35,659 nt of DNA from assembly GCA_030655835.1 (NCBI GenBank), contig JAUSPC010000037.1:1-35659 (forward strand), read 5' to 3'. The translations under genes and the position numbers were made by a program. Positions 10,655 through 19,299 of this stretch are shown in pieces (position 1 is the stretch's first letter; each line of letters begins with the position of its first letter). Below the pieces are notes generated by a model, which did no database searches, was not told the DNA's origin, and saw only the letters and a program-made list of their open reading frames with translations. Origin of the DNA: Pelolinea sp. (GTDB lineage Bacteria > Chloroflexota > Anaerolineae > Anaerolineales > Anaerolineaceae).

Positions 10655-11182
10655 TTAATTTTCGATGATCGTAACCGATTCCATCGTGTCACCAACGAGT
10701 TCCGGCCTGCCGGATGGGTCGCGGCGGGTAAGCGCGTTGACCGTATCCATGCCTGAGACCACTTGTCCAAAAATCGTGTAACCTCCGTTCAAATGCGGAG
10801 TCGCCCCAAAGGTGATGAAAAACTGGCTGCCGTTCGTGTCGCGTCCGGCATTCGCCATCGCCACTACGCCAGCTGCATTGAACTTCAGGTCAGAATTCTC
10901 ATTCACAAATTGATACCCCGGCCCGCCGGAGCCAGTGCCGGTTGGGTCGCCGCCCTGCGCCATAAATCCGTCCAGCACGCGGTGGAAGGTCACGCCGTCG
11001 AAAAACCCCTCTTTCGCAAGGAACACAAAACTATTCACAGTGATGGGTGCTTTTTCCGAATGCATGCCGATCGTGAAAGAATTTCCATTCTCCATCTTCA
11101 CCACCGCGCTGTATTCTTTATCAGCGTCAAGCGTCATTTCCGGGACGGCGTCATACTGATTTTTGTTTAAATTATCTGTCAT
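10655..11182 (-). CDS. Peptidyl-prolyl cis-trans isomerase, cyclophilin type
   Basis: 175-aa ORF; APITVNSFVFLAKEGFFDGVTFHRVLDGFMAQGGDPTGTGSGGPGYQF, GSQFFITFGATPHLNGGYTIFGQV. Confidence 0.96.
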   Translation of the reverse strand: MTDNLNKNQYDAVPEMTLDADKEYSAVVKMENGNSFTIGMHSEKAPITVNSFVFLAKEGFFDGVTFHRVLDGFMAQGGDPTGTGSGGPGYQFVNENSDLKFNAAGVVAMANAGRDTNGSQFFITFGATPHLNGGYTIFGQVVSGMDTVNALTRRDPSGRPELVGDTMESVTIIEN

Positions 11183-11245
11183 AGGTCCTTTTTCTTTCTA
11201 ATATGGTTTATTCAGCGCGGGCAATTATACCCCCCGCTGAACGAA

Positions 11246-12100
11246 TTATTCCGAATATCCGCACAGCGCCACAGCGCCCGGACCGGTATGCACACCCAGG
11301 ATGGGGTTGACGATCTCGATGAATAATTCTGCCGGATCGTATTCCGCTTTGATGCGCGCGGCCATTTCCTCCGCGTCCACCAACACATTGTTGTGCAGGA
11401 CGGTGATATGCATGGGTTTAGTGGTGTCCAGCTGCTTGAAAAAGGTCTTATACAGGTTCTGCAGCCCGATCTTGCGCGAGCGCGAAGGCATTCCGATCCC
11501 CACTGTGCCGGTATCCCGTTTCACTGTGATGAGCGGTTTGATCTGCAGCACCGAATCAACCCACTTGACCGCGTCACCGATGCGCCCGCCCTTACTGAGA
11601 TATTCGATCGTATCCAGCGAGATGTAGTACACGATCCTGTCGCGGATTTGTTCCGCCGCGGCAAGCATTTCTTTCATTCCGCCGCCTGCTTCCCTCGCCC
11701 GAGCAGCAGCGATCATCTGCCAGCCCAGCCCCATCGAGTTGTTGCGGCTGTCCATCACGTGCACCGGGATCGGGAAATCCGCCGCCGCGTTCACTGCAGA
11801 CGCCATTGTCCCGCTCATCGCGCTGCTGATGGTGATGCACAGGATCTCTTCCGCCCCCGCGTCCATCACCTTTTTAAAGATGGTCGTGAAATCATTGGGG
11901 GTCGGCTGCGAAGTGGTCGGGTGGTGCGGGTCTGTCCCGAGCCGTTCGTAGAACGCCACCGCGCTGATATCCACGCCGTCCAGCAGCTGCTCCTCACCAA
12001 ACACGATCGTTAGCGGGAGCACCGTGATCTCATGTTTTTTGCGCCACCCCTGCGGGATGTCACACGTGCTGTCGGTCACCAATGCGATGCGATGGGTCAT
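11246..12100 (-). CDS. DegV family fatty-acid-binding protein
   Basis: 284-aa ORF; MTHRIALVTDSTCDIP, LPLTIVFGEEQLLDGVDIS, HPTTSQPTPNDF, YLSKGGRIG. Confidence 0.95.
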   Translation of the reverse strand: MTHRIALVTDSTCDIPQGWRKKHEITVLPLTIVFGEEQLLDGVDISAVAFYERLGTDPHHPTTSQPTPNDFTTIFKKVMDAGAEEILCITISSAMSGTMASAVNAAADFPIPVHVMDSRNNSMGLGWQMIAAARAREAGGGMKEMLAAAEQIRDRIVYYISLDTIEYLSKGGRIGDAVKWVDSVLQIKPLITVKRDTGTVGIGMPSRSRKIGLQNLYKTFFKQLDTTKPMHITVLHNNVLVDAEEMAARIKAEYDPAELFIEIVNPILGVHTGPGAVALCGYSE

Positions 12101-12234
12101 TTTATACCTGCCTTATTAATCTAATTTTATTTTTGTTTTATAGAATACCTTATTTTATATGAAACGATTTATATTTTCTACCTCTGCTAATCAGTTAAAT
12201 ACCTTCACTTAAATTGACACTCCTAGTCAGAAAG

Positions 12235-12458
12235 CCAACGGTTTACGTAAGTCCCGCGTGCATTTTGCGGGATACTGGCAGATGGGTGGACTATCCAGGG
12301 AAAATTGCTTGCGCGAAGCGCGACAACGATTGGGCGAGTGAGCAGCCCACTGCGGCCACACTTGTCCCAGGAGAGCAACGGATGGGATCGCCCATCCCAG
12401 CGCTCCTGCGCTGGGGCTCCCACCTGCCGAAGTGTAACGAAGGTGTGTACACTTTTTT
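12235..12458 (+). other. Hairpin-dense intergenic block ending in a plus-strand terminator-like structure; possible structured ncRNA or repeat element
   Basis: TCCCGC/GCGGGA (12252-12272); TGGGC/GCCCA (12331-12349); GGATGGG-ATCG-CCCATCC (12380-12397); CCCAGCGC-TCCT-GCGCTGGG (12396-12415); AAGTGT...ACACTTTTTT (12430-12458). Confidence 0.45.
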
Positions 12459-12474
12459 AGGCGCTTTTTTGTGC

Positions 12475-13560
12475 TTATAATTGCGTAGCTACAATTTTCT
12501 CTATGGCTTCTAAAAGATTTTTTCCCATATCGGGTTTTGATAATTGTAGTAACCCATTTAGTCCACTATTACTTTTGAATAATAATTCCGAATAAAGAAC
12601 AATCGGTAATTGTCTGTTATCCTTAAATCGCCTATCTGGCCCGCCACTCTTGTTTACATATCGCCAAGTAGTATCGACAGTTTTAGCATCGGTAGGCAAA
12701 GATTCATTTTCAATAAATCTCTTATTTCCTAACTCAACTTTGAGATCAGAATATGAAACTGCGCCGAACTGTTTATCTTGGTAAACAAAAAGACAATCTG
12801 GGAAGAAATATAGGAACAATTTTCCAACAGGAATTGTTGGAATTGAAAGATTAGTGCTTACATATGGTGGGGCCAAAAATGAGTACTTTATAGGATTTCT
12901 GCTAACTAGTTGACTTGCCCCTGATTGCCTCTTCCACTCGAGTAAACTTGTTATCTGTCCTGATGAAGAAATATGCCAGGATTTTTCACAAAGAGCTAAA
13001 TCTTGAATTGCATTGTGTAGTGCTTGGTATGCTTTTTCTGCTTCCTCATCCAAATCATAAAAGAGGATGGTTGTTTTTGATAATTGATCATGGCGATGGA
13101 TCAAGAATATTACAATTCCAGCTACTGGAATTGTAATTAGCATACTCCAAACAGGAGCCTTAAGAGCTATTAGAAAAATCAGCAAAAATGTTGAAAGCAT
13201 GGTTGCAAAAGGCCACACAATCATTTTTTGTTGTTTGTCATTCATTTCCGATAATAAATCAGAGGATGTACTATCTTTGAGATCCAAAATGTTTGCACTC
13301 TCAATTTCGCGCATATCAACAGTGCTACTTTGATTTGAACGTGGGCTTATACGAGAACTATTTTGCGATTCGGGTGAATGAGTGCCACTAGGAAGTGTTG
13401 TTCGATAATACAATCCGTTTCGACCAACATGAACATAGTTTCCACGTGGGCCAGTTCCTACTCTGAACCCTGTTATGCCAGCCGAAACTCCAATGCCAGA
13501 TTTCGATAAATTAAAACGTAATGGACCCGCTCGTAAACTTTTGCGAATGTAAAAACCCAT
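12475..13560 (-). CDS. DUF4236 domain protein with central TM segments
   Basis: 361-aa ORF; MGFYIRKSLRAGPLRFNLSKSGIGVSAGITGFRVGTGPRGNYVHVGRNGLYYR is DUF4236-like; two hydrophobic helices. Confidence 0.8.
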   Translation of the reverse strand: MGFYIRKSLRAGPLRFNLSKSGIGVSAGITGFRVGTGPRGNYVHVGRNGLYYRTTLPSGTHSPESQNSSRISPRSNQSSTVDMREIESANILDLKDSTSSDLLSEMNDKQQKMIVWPFATMLSTFLLIFLIALKAPVWSMLITIPVAGIVIFLIHRHDQLSKTTILFYDLDEEAEKAYQALHNAIQDLALCEKSWHISSSGQITSLLEWKRQSGASQLVSRNPIKYSFLAPPYVSTNLSIPTIPVGKLFLYFFPDCLFVYQDKQFGAVSYSDLKVELGNKRFIENESLPTDAKTVDTTWRYVNKSGGPDRRFKDNRQLPIVLYSELLFKSNSGLNGLLQLSKPDMGKNLLEAIEKIVATQL

Positions 13561-13584
13561 CTCTCCTTCTCCTTGTTTTTAGCG

Positions 13585-13630
13585 CCAACTAATAATTATA
13601 CGGACTCTTGATACACTGCAATTAACCCAT
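13585..13630. repeat. Direct repeat copy 1 (about 46 bp)
   Basis: CCAACTAATAATTATACGGACTCTTGATACACTGCAATTAACCCAT; about 39/46 matches to copy 2, offset exactly 720 bp. Confidence 0.65.
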
Positions 13631-13734
13631 ATAACCAACCAATCCACTGTAAAAACGCTTGATTATCTCGAATATACAACTGTAATCCAACCTTAAGAAT
13701 AATTATATATTACATTCTTCTGATTCGATCATCC

Positions 13735-13824
13735 ATGAGCGATCCATTAACTCCAAAATCCAGAAAACTGCTCGACCAAATCCGTGATGCAATCTATTTA
13801 AAGCATTACTCCCACAATACCTAA
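13735..13824 (+). pseudogene. N-terminal relic of an integron-type tyrosine recombinase/integrase
   Basis: Manual translation MSDPLTPKSRKLLDQIRDAIYLKHYSHNT*; resembles the N-terminal SAM-like core-binding start of IntI-like integrases (KLLDQVRDAIRLKHYSxRTE...). Confidence 0.6.
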
Positions 13825-13841
13825 CGGAATGGTTGAGCGGC

Positions 13842-14228
13842 TCAATTGCTTTTCACAGCGCGAGGTCTTACTTGAAGATACCAGGCTCGATCCTTGATGA
13901 GCAAAATAATCGGAATGATGTTGATGGCGAGGATAACAAGATCGGCCAACCCGAACTGATCAAAGATGCTTAGGAGAGAGGTAGCAGCGAAGAGCCCTAA
14001 CGTGATGAAATAAGCAATTCGGCTATGTTTACCAAGAAAAATGAACAGCCCCACCAAGATGCCAGCGGTGGCAAGTGCCAGGAAAGCCATTGTCCCCTTG
14101 ATGAGAGGCACATCTGGAAGTGCAGGATGGGCATCGGCAGCAATGATTACACCGAGCACGAGCCAAACGAGGGCATTAAGCAAAATAAAGATCAATGCTG
14201 CGGAGACTGAGAGAGGGCGATTGGTCAT
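13842..14228 (-). CDS. Small integral membrane protein (about 4 TM), unknown function
   Basis: 128-aa ORF with about 4 hydrophobic helices; GGAAAGGA RBS upstream on the minus strand. Confidence 0.65.
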   Translation of the reverse strand: MTNRPLSVSAALIFILLNALVWLVLGVIIAADAHPALPDVPLIKGTMAFLALATAGILVGLFIFLGKHSRIAYFITLGLFAATSLLSIFDQFGLADLVILAINIIPIILLIKDRAWYLQVRPRAVKSN

Positions 14229-14304
14229 GTAAATATCCTTTCCAGCACATCCAGAAATTTGTGCCCTTTTGTTTATATTGCCTCGTTCCTTTTGGGTAGG
14301 CCGC

Positions 14305-14350
14305 CCAACTATTAATTATACGGACTCATGATACGTTTCAATTATGCCAT
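14305..14350. repeat. Direct repeat copy 2 (about 46 bp)
   Basis: CCAACTATTAATTATACGGACTCATGATACGTTTCAATTATGCCAT; pairs with copy 1 at 13585-13630. Confidence 0.65.
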
Positions 14351-14354
14351 AAAA

Positions 14355-14390
14355 TCAAAAAACGCCCTCCGTTTCCGGAGAGCGCCGCAT
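14355..14390 (-). terminator. Rho-independent terminator of the mevalonate cluster
   Basis: Minus strand GCGCTCTCCGGAAACGGAGGGCG followed by TTTTTTGATTTT. Confidence 0.8.
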
Positions 14391-14405
14391 TATCTTAAGA
14401 ATTAT

Positions 14406-14804
14406 TTATCCCATCACTGGGCGAAATTTATACCCGTAAATGAGCATGCCGCGCTCATCGCCGTCTTCTTTGATGCGGCGCGTCACCATCTGCACCGGCA
14501 TGCCAATCTCGACTTTATTCGCACCCAGGTCGGTCAATTGAGCAGTCACAGTCGGACCTTCATCCAGCTTCACGAGTGCGATGGTGTACGGCAGCCCGCG
14601 CTCAAAACCAACCGGAGCGTTGTTCATCACGGTGTAGGAATAGATGGAGCCCTTTCCGCTGAAGCGGAACGGTTCTTTTGCTTCGCCGCCGCATTCAGGA
14701 CAAACGTCCCGCGCCGGGAAGATCTTCGCGCTGCAGTGCGGGCAGATCTCGCCCACCAATCCGTAGCGCTGTTTTTGTAACCGCCAATGTCGAGGTATTT
14801 CCAT
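14406..14804 (-). CDS. DUF35 zinc-ribbon/OB-fold protein (thiolase/HMG-CoA synthase partner)
   Basis: 132-aa ORF; ICPHCSAKIFPARDVCPECGG zinc ribbon then OB-fold-like GSIYSYTVMNNAPVGFERGLPYTIALVKLDEGP. Confidence 0.9.
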   Translation of the reverse strand: MEIPRHWRLQKQRYGLVGEICPHCSAKIFPARDVCPECGGEAKEPFRFSGKGSIYSYTVMNNAPVGFERGLPYTIALVKLDEGPTVTAQLTDLGANKVEIGMPVQMVTRRIKEDGDERGMLIYGYKFRPVMG

Positions 14805-14898
14805 TTCACACCTATATCTTTAACTGTATTAAGCATTATTTTAGGGATATTTTTCTATCAGAAGCTATCAAGATGGTTTTTTCGAATAAATGAGATTT

Positions 14899-16056
14899 TT
14901 ACAGTTTCGAGAAGATGTGCGTGATCACGTTCGACGCCGGGCCGCCCATCGCCTGTATCATGGCGGTCTTTGCCCCGTCCACCTGGTTCGCCCCCGCCTC
15001 ACCGCGCAGCTGCTGAACAGCTTCCACTGCCTGGTAGACTCCCGCCGCGCCCAGCGGGAAACCGCGCGCCTTGTTTCCGCCCATCGTTACCAGGGGCAGC
15101 CTGCCTTTCGGAGAATGGTCGTCCTCCGCTAACCAGCGCCAGCCCTCTCCGTGCGCTGCCAGCCCGCACGCTTCCACGCTCAAGATACCAAAAATGGAAT
15201 ACGCGTCCCACAGTTCAAACAGGTCGATCTCGCTCCAGCTTACACCCGCCCGAGCGAGTGCTTTCTGGACAGATATGGTCACCGCGCTGAAAGCGAGCGC
15301 GTCCGGCCGGTCATGCAGCGCCAGCGCGTCGATGGTTGAGGTGGAAGCGGTGATCTCGATCGGTGCTTTTTCGGCTGTCTGGCTTAGCTTTTCATCAGAC
15401 GTGATCAGCAGCGCGGCTGCCCCATCGGCGTACGGCGCCGCGTCATACAAGTTCAGTGGGTCGCACACCAATCCCGCTTTATGGTAAGCATCAGTGGAAA
15501 TGGCTCTGCGGTACATGGCATATGGGTTATTTATCGCATTCGCATGTGCCAGGATCGGCAGCGCGCCCAACGCTTCGCGCGGTGGGTGATAGGAGTCAAG
15601 ATAGCGTGCCATCAGCAGCCCTGCCTGCCCCAAAGGGGTCAGGCCCTGCATCGCTTCAAAATCGTAATCCATGGTTTGCGAGATCACATTTTCCACACTG
15701 CTGCCCACTATATCGGTGTATTTTTCAACCCCCACGACCAGTGCAGTGCGCACATAGCCAGACCTCACCGCCAGATATCCCAGGCGCAGCGCAGCCGCGC
15801 CGGATGCCTCTCCAGCTTCCGTGGTCATTGTCTCTATCCCATCCAAACCTGAATTGGTGGCGATCTTGACCCCCAAATTTGCCTGGCTGGATGCGGCAGA
15901 CGCCAGCAGATTACCCGCATACAGCGCGTCCACTTCCGGTTTGCCCGCTTCTTTCAGCGCGCCTTGGATCGCCTCGTTAGAGAGACTCTCCAATGAACGC
16001 TTCCACAGTTCTCCCACCGCGGTCTGTCCGATGCCAGCGATATAGACTTTTTCCAT
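14899..16056 (-). CDS. Thiolase-like protein (archaeal/SCP2-type), probably catalytically degenerate
   Basis: 385-aa ORF; thiolase framework but TEAGEASGAAALRLGYLAVRSG, ELWDAYSIFGIL and GGNKARGFPLGAAGVYQ replace the usual ACASG, HDxF and GHPxGA motifs. Confidence 0.88.
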   Translation of the reverse strand: MEKVYIAGIGQTAVGELWKRSLESLSNEAIQGALKEAGKPEVDALYAGNLLASAASSQANLGVKIATNSGLDGIETMTTEAGEASGAAALRLGYLAVRSGYVRTALVVGVEKYTDIVGSSVENVISQTMDYDFEAMQGLTPLGQAGLLMARYLDSYHPPREALGALPILAHANAINNPYAMYRRAISTDAYHKAGLVCDPLNLYDAAPYADGAAALLITSDEKLSQTAEKAPIEITASTSTIDALALHDRPDALAFSAVTISVQKALARAGVSWSEIDLFELWDAYSIFGILSVEACGLAAHGEGWRWLAEDDHSPKGRLPLVTMGGNKARGFPLGAAGVYQAVEAVQQLRGEAGANQVDGAKTAMIQAMGGPASNVITHIFSKL

Positions 16057-16067
16057 CTCAGATATCC

Positions 16068-17144
16068 TTAGCGTGTTTGCAGTATCCCGCGGTAGCGCGT
16101 ATAGGTCGCGTAATCAATTTCGATCCGCCGGGCGATATATTCCGCTGTCGTAGGCGCAGCATGTCTGCGCTCAGCAATACGGTCAGTTACACGCAGATCC
16201 AGCGCATCAGAGCCCGCGCCAGAGCCATATGACACCATCAGAATGCGGTCTCCGGGCTGCGCCTCATCCAGGATCGCCGTCAAACCCACCGGGGACGCGC
16301 CCGCATAGGTGTTGCCGATCACAGGGGAGAGCAGTCCAGTCTTAATTTGCTCATCCGTAAAACCCAGCTTTTTTGCCGCGCTTCGAGGAAATTTGGAATT
16401 TGGCTGATGGAAGACCGCGTATGTGTAATCCTGCGCGCTTGTGCCGCTTTCGTCCATCATGGTTTGCGCCGCAGTATGCATGTGTTTGAAATACGCCGGT
16501 TCTCCGGTAAAGCGCTGCCCATGTTCCGGGTAGCGCTGGTAGGCCCGCCGCCAGAAATCCGGCGTATCGGTCACATAAGAATAGGTTGAAATAATTTCTA
16601 CCAGTGCGATTTCAGCCGGTCCGATCACAAAAGCCGCGCCCCCCGCAGCGGCTGTATATTCCAATGCGTCGCCCGGTTTTCCCTGGGCGGTATCCACACC
16701 CAACGCAAGCGCGAAATCGCCCATGCCCGAGCCAACCAGCCCAATAGCCATTACCATCGCTTCGGTGCCCGCCTTGCAGGCGAACTCAAGATCTGCCGCC
16801 TGGATATGGGGGGATGTGCCAATCGCTTCCGCGATGATGGTCGAGCTTGGTTTCACCGCGTATGGATGCGATTCGGACCCTGTCCACACAGCGCGAATGA
16901 GCTCCGGATCTATATCCGCACGCGCCAACGCGTTGCGCGCTGCTTCAATACCGATCGTGATGGTATCCTCATCCAATCCGGGGACTGCCTTTTCTTTAAT
17001 AGGTACTGCTTTCTCAGATTGACCCCACACCCGTGCGATCTCCGCCGCAGGCAGCCGGTACTGTGGAATATATGCGCCGTAGCCCACGATCCCCACCGGA
17101 CGAATTGTTTTCAGAAGCAGCGATCCCTTTTCTTTTTCCGCCAT
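16068..17144 (-). CDS. Hydroxymethylglutaryl-CoA synthase (archaeal type)
   Basis: ORF track 17165-16068; internal ATG at 17144 has GAGG upstream. [26 protein letters not shown] (Cys), [18 protein letters not shown] (His), [12 protein letters not shown]. Confidence 0.95.
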   Translation of the reverse strand: MAEKEKGSLLLKTIRPVGIVGYGAYIPQYRLPAAEIARVWGQSEKAVPIKEKAVPGLDEDTITIGIEAARNALARADIDPELIRAVWTGSESHPYAVKPSSTIIAEAIGTSPHIQAADLEFACKAGTEAMVMAIGLVGSGMGDFALALGVDTAQGKPGDALEYTAAAGGAAFVIGPAEIALVEIISTYSYVTDTPDFWRRAYQRYPEHGQRFTGEPAYFKHMHTAAQTMMDESGTSAQDYTYAVFHQPNSKFPRSAAKKLGFTDEQIKTGLLSPVIGNTYAGASPVGLTAILDEAQPGDRILMVSYGSGAGSDALDLRVTDRIAERRHAAPTTAEYIARRIEIDYATYTRYRGILQTR

Positions 17145-17149
17145 CAGGT

Positions 17150-18430
17150 TTACCTCGTTCTCCATTCTTCCATGATCTCCATCGCGCGGTCAACGTGAAT
17201 ATTGCCTTCTTTGACCATCTGTTCAACGATCGGATGGATCCGTTCTTGAGGCACACCCGCCGCAACTGCCACCTGGCGTGCGTGCAGGGACATATGCCCG
17301 CGCTGGATACCTTCCGTTGCCAGCGCCCGCAGCGCGCCCAAATTCTGCGCCAGACCGACCGAAATAATAATTTCAGCCAGATCCACAGCGGTCTTGGCAC
17401 CCATTAATTTCAACACAGCGGCAGCCGCCGGATGGACACGAGTCGCCCCGCCCACCGTACCGACCGCCATTGGCATCTCAAGTTCTCCAACCAGGTCACC
17501 ATTATCGCCTTTTGACCAGGTACTCAAGCTGGTATATTTCCCGGAGCGGGCCGCGTATGCGTGCGCGCCTGCTTCCACCGCGCGCCAGTCATTCCCAGTT
17601 GCAAGCACCACCGCATCCACACCATTCATAATGCCTTTGTTATGCGTGGCGGCGCGATATGGGTCTACCGCCGCAAACGCCCACGCCTCAATGATGCGGT
17701 CGCGCACCATCTCGCCCGAATACTCTCCAAACGCGAGCGCCTCCGCAGGAATGGAGCACTCCGCGCGCGCCAGGCGCCTGTCAGCCAGGTTGGTCAGGAT
17801 GCGCAGCAGCGCCCGCCCACCCGTGATGCTTTCCACCAGCAGGGTCAGGCGTTCCAGAGCTGTATTGATCGCGTTCGCACCCATCGCGTCGCGCACATCC
17901 ATCACCAGATGCAGCACAAGGAACGCGCCGATCGGAGAATCTTCAATTTTTCGCAGGGTGATGTCTCGCGGTCCGCCCCCCAGCTTTACCAACAGCGGAT
18001 CCGCCTGTGCGGCTTTTTCTAATAATTCGGGTGTTGCTTCTTCAAGAGCATGTATCGCCTGATCAAGGTCATCCACATCAAGGATCTGGATCTGCCCGAC
18101 CATTTCCGGTGCGGTTGCGCTTGCGCTGAAACCGCCCCCCGAGCGGATCAGGCGTGCCATAAAGGACGCCGCCGCCACAACCGACGGTTCTTCGATCACC
18201 ATCGGCACCTGCACATCGCGTCCATTGATCAGAAAATGCTGGGCGATACCCATCGGCAGCGCGTACGTACCAACCACATTCTCGATCATGTGGTCTGCCT
18301 GCTCGGTTGTCAGCCCGGGACTGCCAGAAAGCGCCTTAAGATCAGCATCCGAAAGCGATCCATCATCTTTCAGTTGTGCCAGTCGTTCAGGTACCGTTAA
18401 CTGGTAAAATTTTTTCTGTTCTTTGTTCAT
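17150..18430 (-). CDS. mvaA: Hydroxymethylglutaryl-CoA reductase, class II-like
   Basis: 426-aa [87 protein letters not shown]. Confidence 0.97.
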   Translation of the reverse strand: MNKEQKKFYQLTVPERLAQLKDDGSLSDADLKALSGSPGLTTEQADHMIENVVGTYALPMGIAQHFLINGRDVQVPMVIEEPSVVAAASFMARLIRSGGGFSASATAPEMVGQIQILDVDDLDQAIHALEEATPELLEKAAQADPLLVKLGGGPRDITLRKIEDSPIGAFLVLHLVMDVRDAMGANAINTALERLTLLVESITGGRALLRILTNLADRRLARAECSIPAEALAFGEYSGEMVRDRIIEAWAFAAVDPYRAATHNKGIMNGVDAVVLATGNDWRAVEAGAHAYAARSGKYTSLSTWSKGDNGDLVGELEMPMAVGTVGGATRVHPAAAAVLKLMGAKTAVDLAEIIISVGLAQNLGALRALATEGIQRGHMSLHARQVAVAAGVPQERIHPIVEQMVKEGNIHVDRAMEIMEEWRTR

Positions 18431-18483
18431 TGTTTCAATTCTGAGGATAATAAGGTCGAAATCCTCGCAAAAGCTATCAAGCT

Positions 18484-19173
18484 CTAAATGCTGGCGCTGT
18501 CCCCCGGCTGCATCACCAGCACCTGCGCGTCGGTTTCTTGTTCCACGCGTGCTTTCCAGGCCTGTACATCCTGTTGGATCATATCAAACGTGTCGTAATG
18601 CATCGGGATGACGATATTGGGGCGTAGAAATTGAACCGCTCTGAGCGCGTCTTTTGGACCCATCGTATAGTTATCACCAATTGGGATCACGGCCGCGTCC
18701 AGACCTTCGTCTCCGATCAGGCGCATATCGCCAAATAACCCCGTGTCGCCCGCAAAATAATACTGCGACCCGTCTGTCAGGCTCAGGAAAAATCCGCCCG
18801 GGCTGCCCCCATAACTTCCGTCAGGCATTGAAGAGCCGTGCAATGCTGGCGTCATCTTCACATATCCGAAGGAAAATTCATGACCGCCGCCAATGTGCAG
18901 CGCGTGCGTGCGTACGCCCTTTTCCCGCAGCCACGCGCAAATTTCCGCGTTGCTGATCGCAACCGCGAGCGTGCGTTCGGCGATCTCCACCGTATCCCCC
19001 ACATGATCTCCGTGGCCGTGCGTCACAAGAATGTAGTCCGCTTCCGCTTTATCCGGTGTGATGGTCGCGGTCGGATTGCCTTTTAAATAGGGGTCAATCC
19101 AGATCTTGACACCGCCTGTTTCCAACATGAATGCGGCATGTCCATAATAAGTCAGTTCTGCCATACCAACCAC
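18484..19173 (-). CDS. UPF0173-type metal-dependent hydrolase (metallo-beta-lactamase fold)
   Basis: 229-aa ORF; LTYYGHAAFMLETGGVKIWIDPYLKGNP, ILVTHGHGDHVGDTVEIAE, YYFAGDTGLFGDM, VIPMHYDTF. Confidence 0.95.
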   Translation of the reverse strand: MVGMAELTYYGHAAFMLETGGVKIWIDPYLKGNPTATITPDKAEADYILVTHGHGDHVGDTVEIAERTLAVAISNAEICAWLREKGVRTHALHIGGGHEFSFGYVKMTPALHGSSMPDGSYGGSPGGFFLSLTDGSQYYFAGDTGLFGDMRLIGDEGLDAAVIPIGDNYTMGPKDALRAVQFLRPNIVIPMHYDTFDMIQQDVQAWKARVEQETDAQVLVMQPGDSASI

Positions 19174-19299
19174 CTTTCATATTAAAGCTTCTAATCTATC
19201 ATATCAAAAATAAGGTCATTATGCATATCCACAGTTGTTTACCATTAAGTCCGTTAGAGTAAAATATAAACATAAAATTTCGTTTTTACAGGAGACACA

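Noticed and set aside
12214-12480. 88-aa plus-strand ORF
   Set aside because: Lies over the hairpin cluster and terminator; the sequence looks structured rather than coding.
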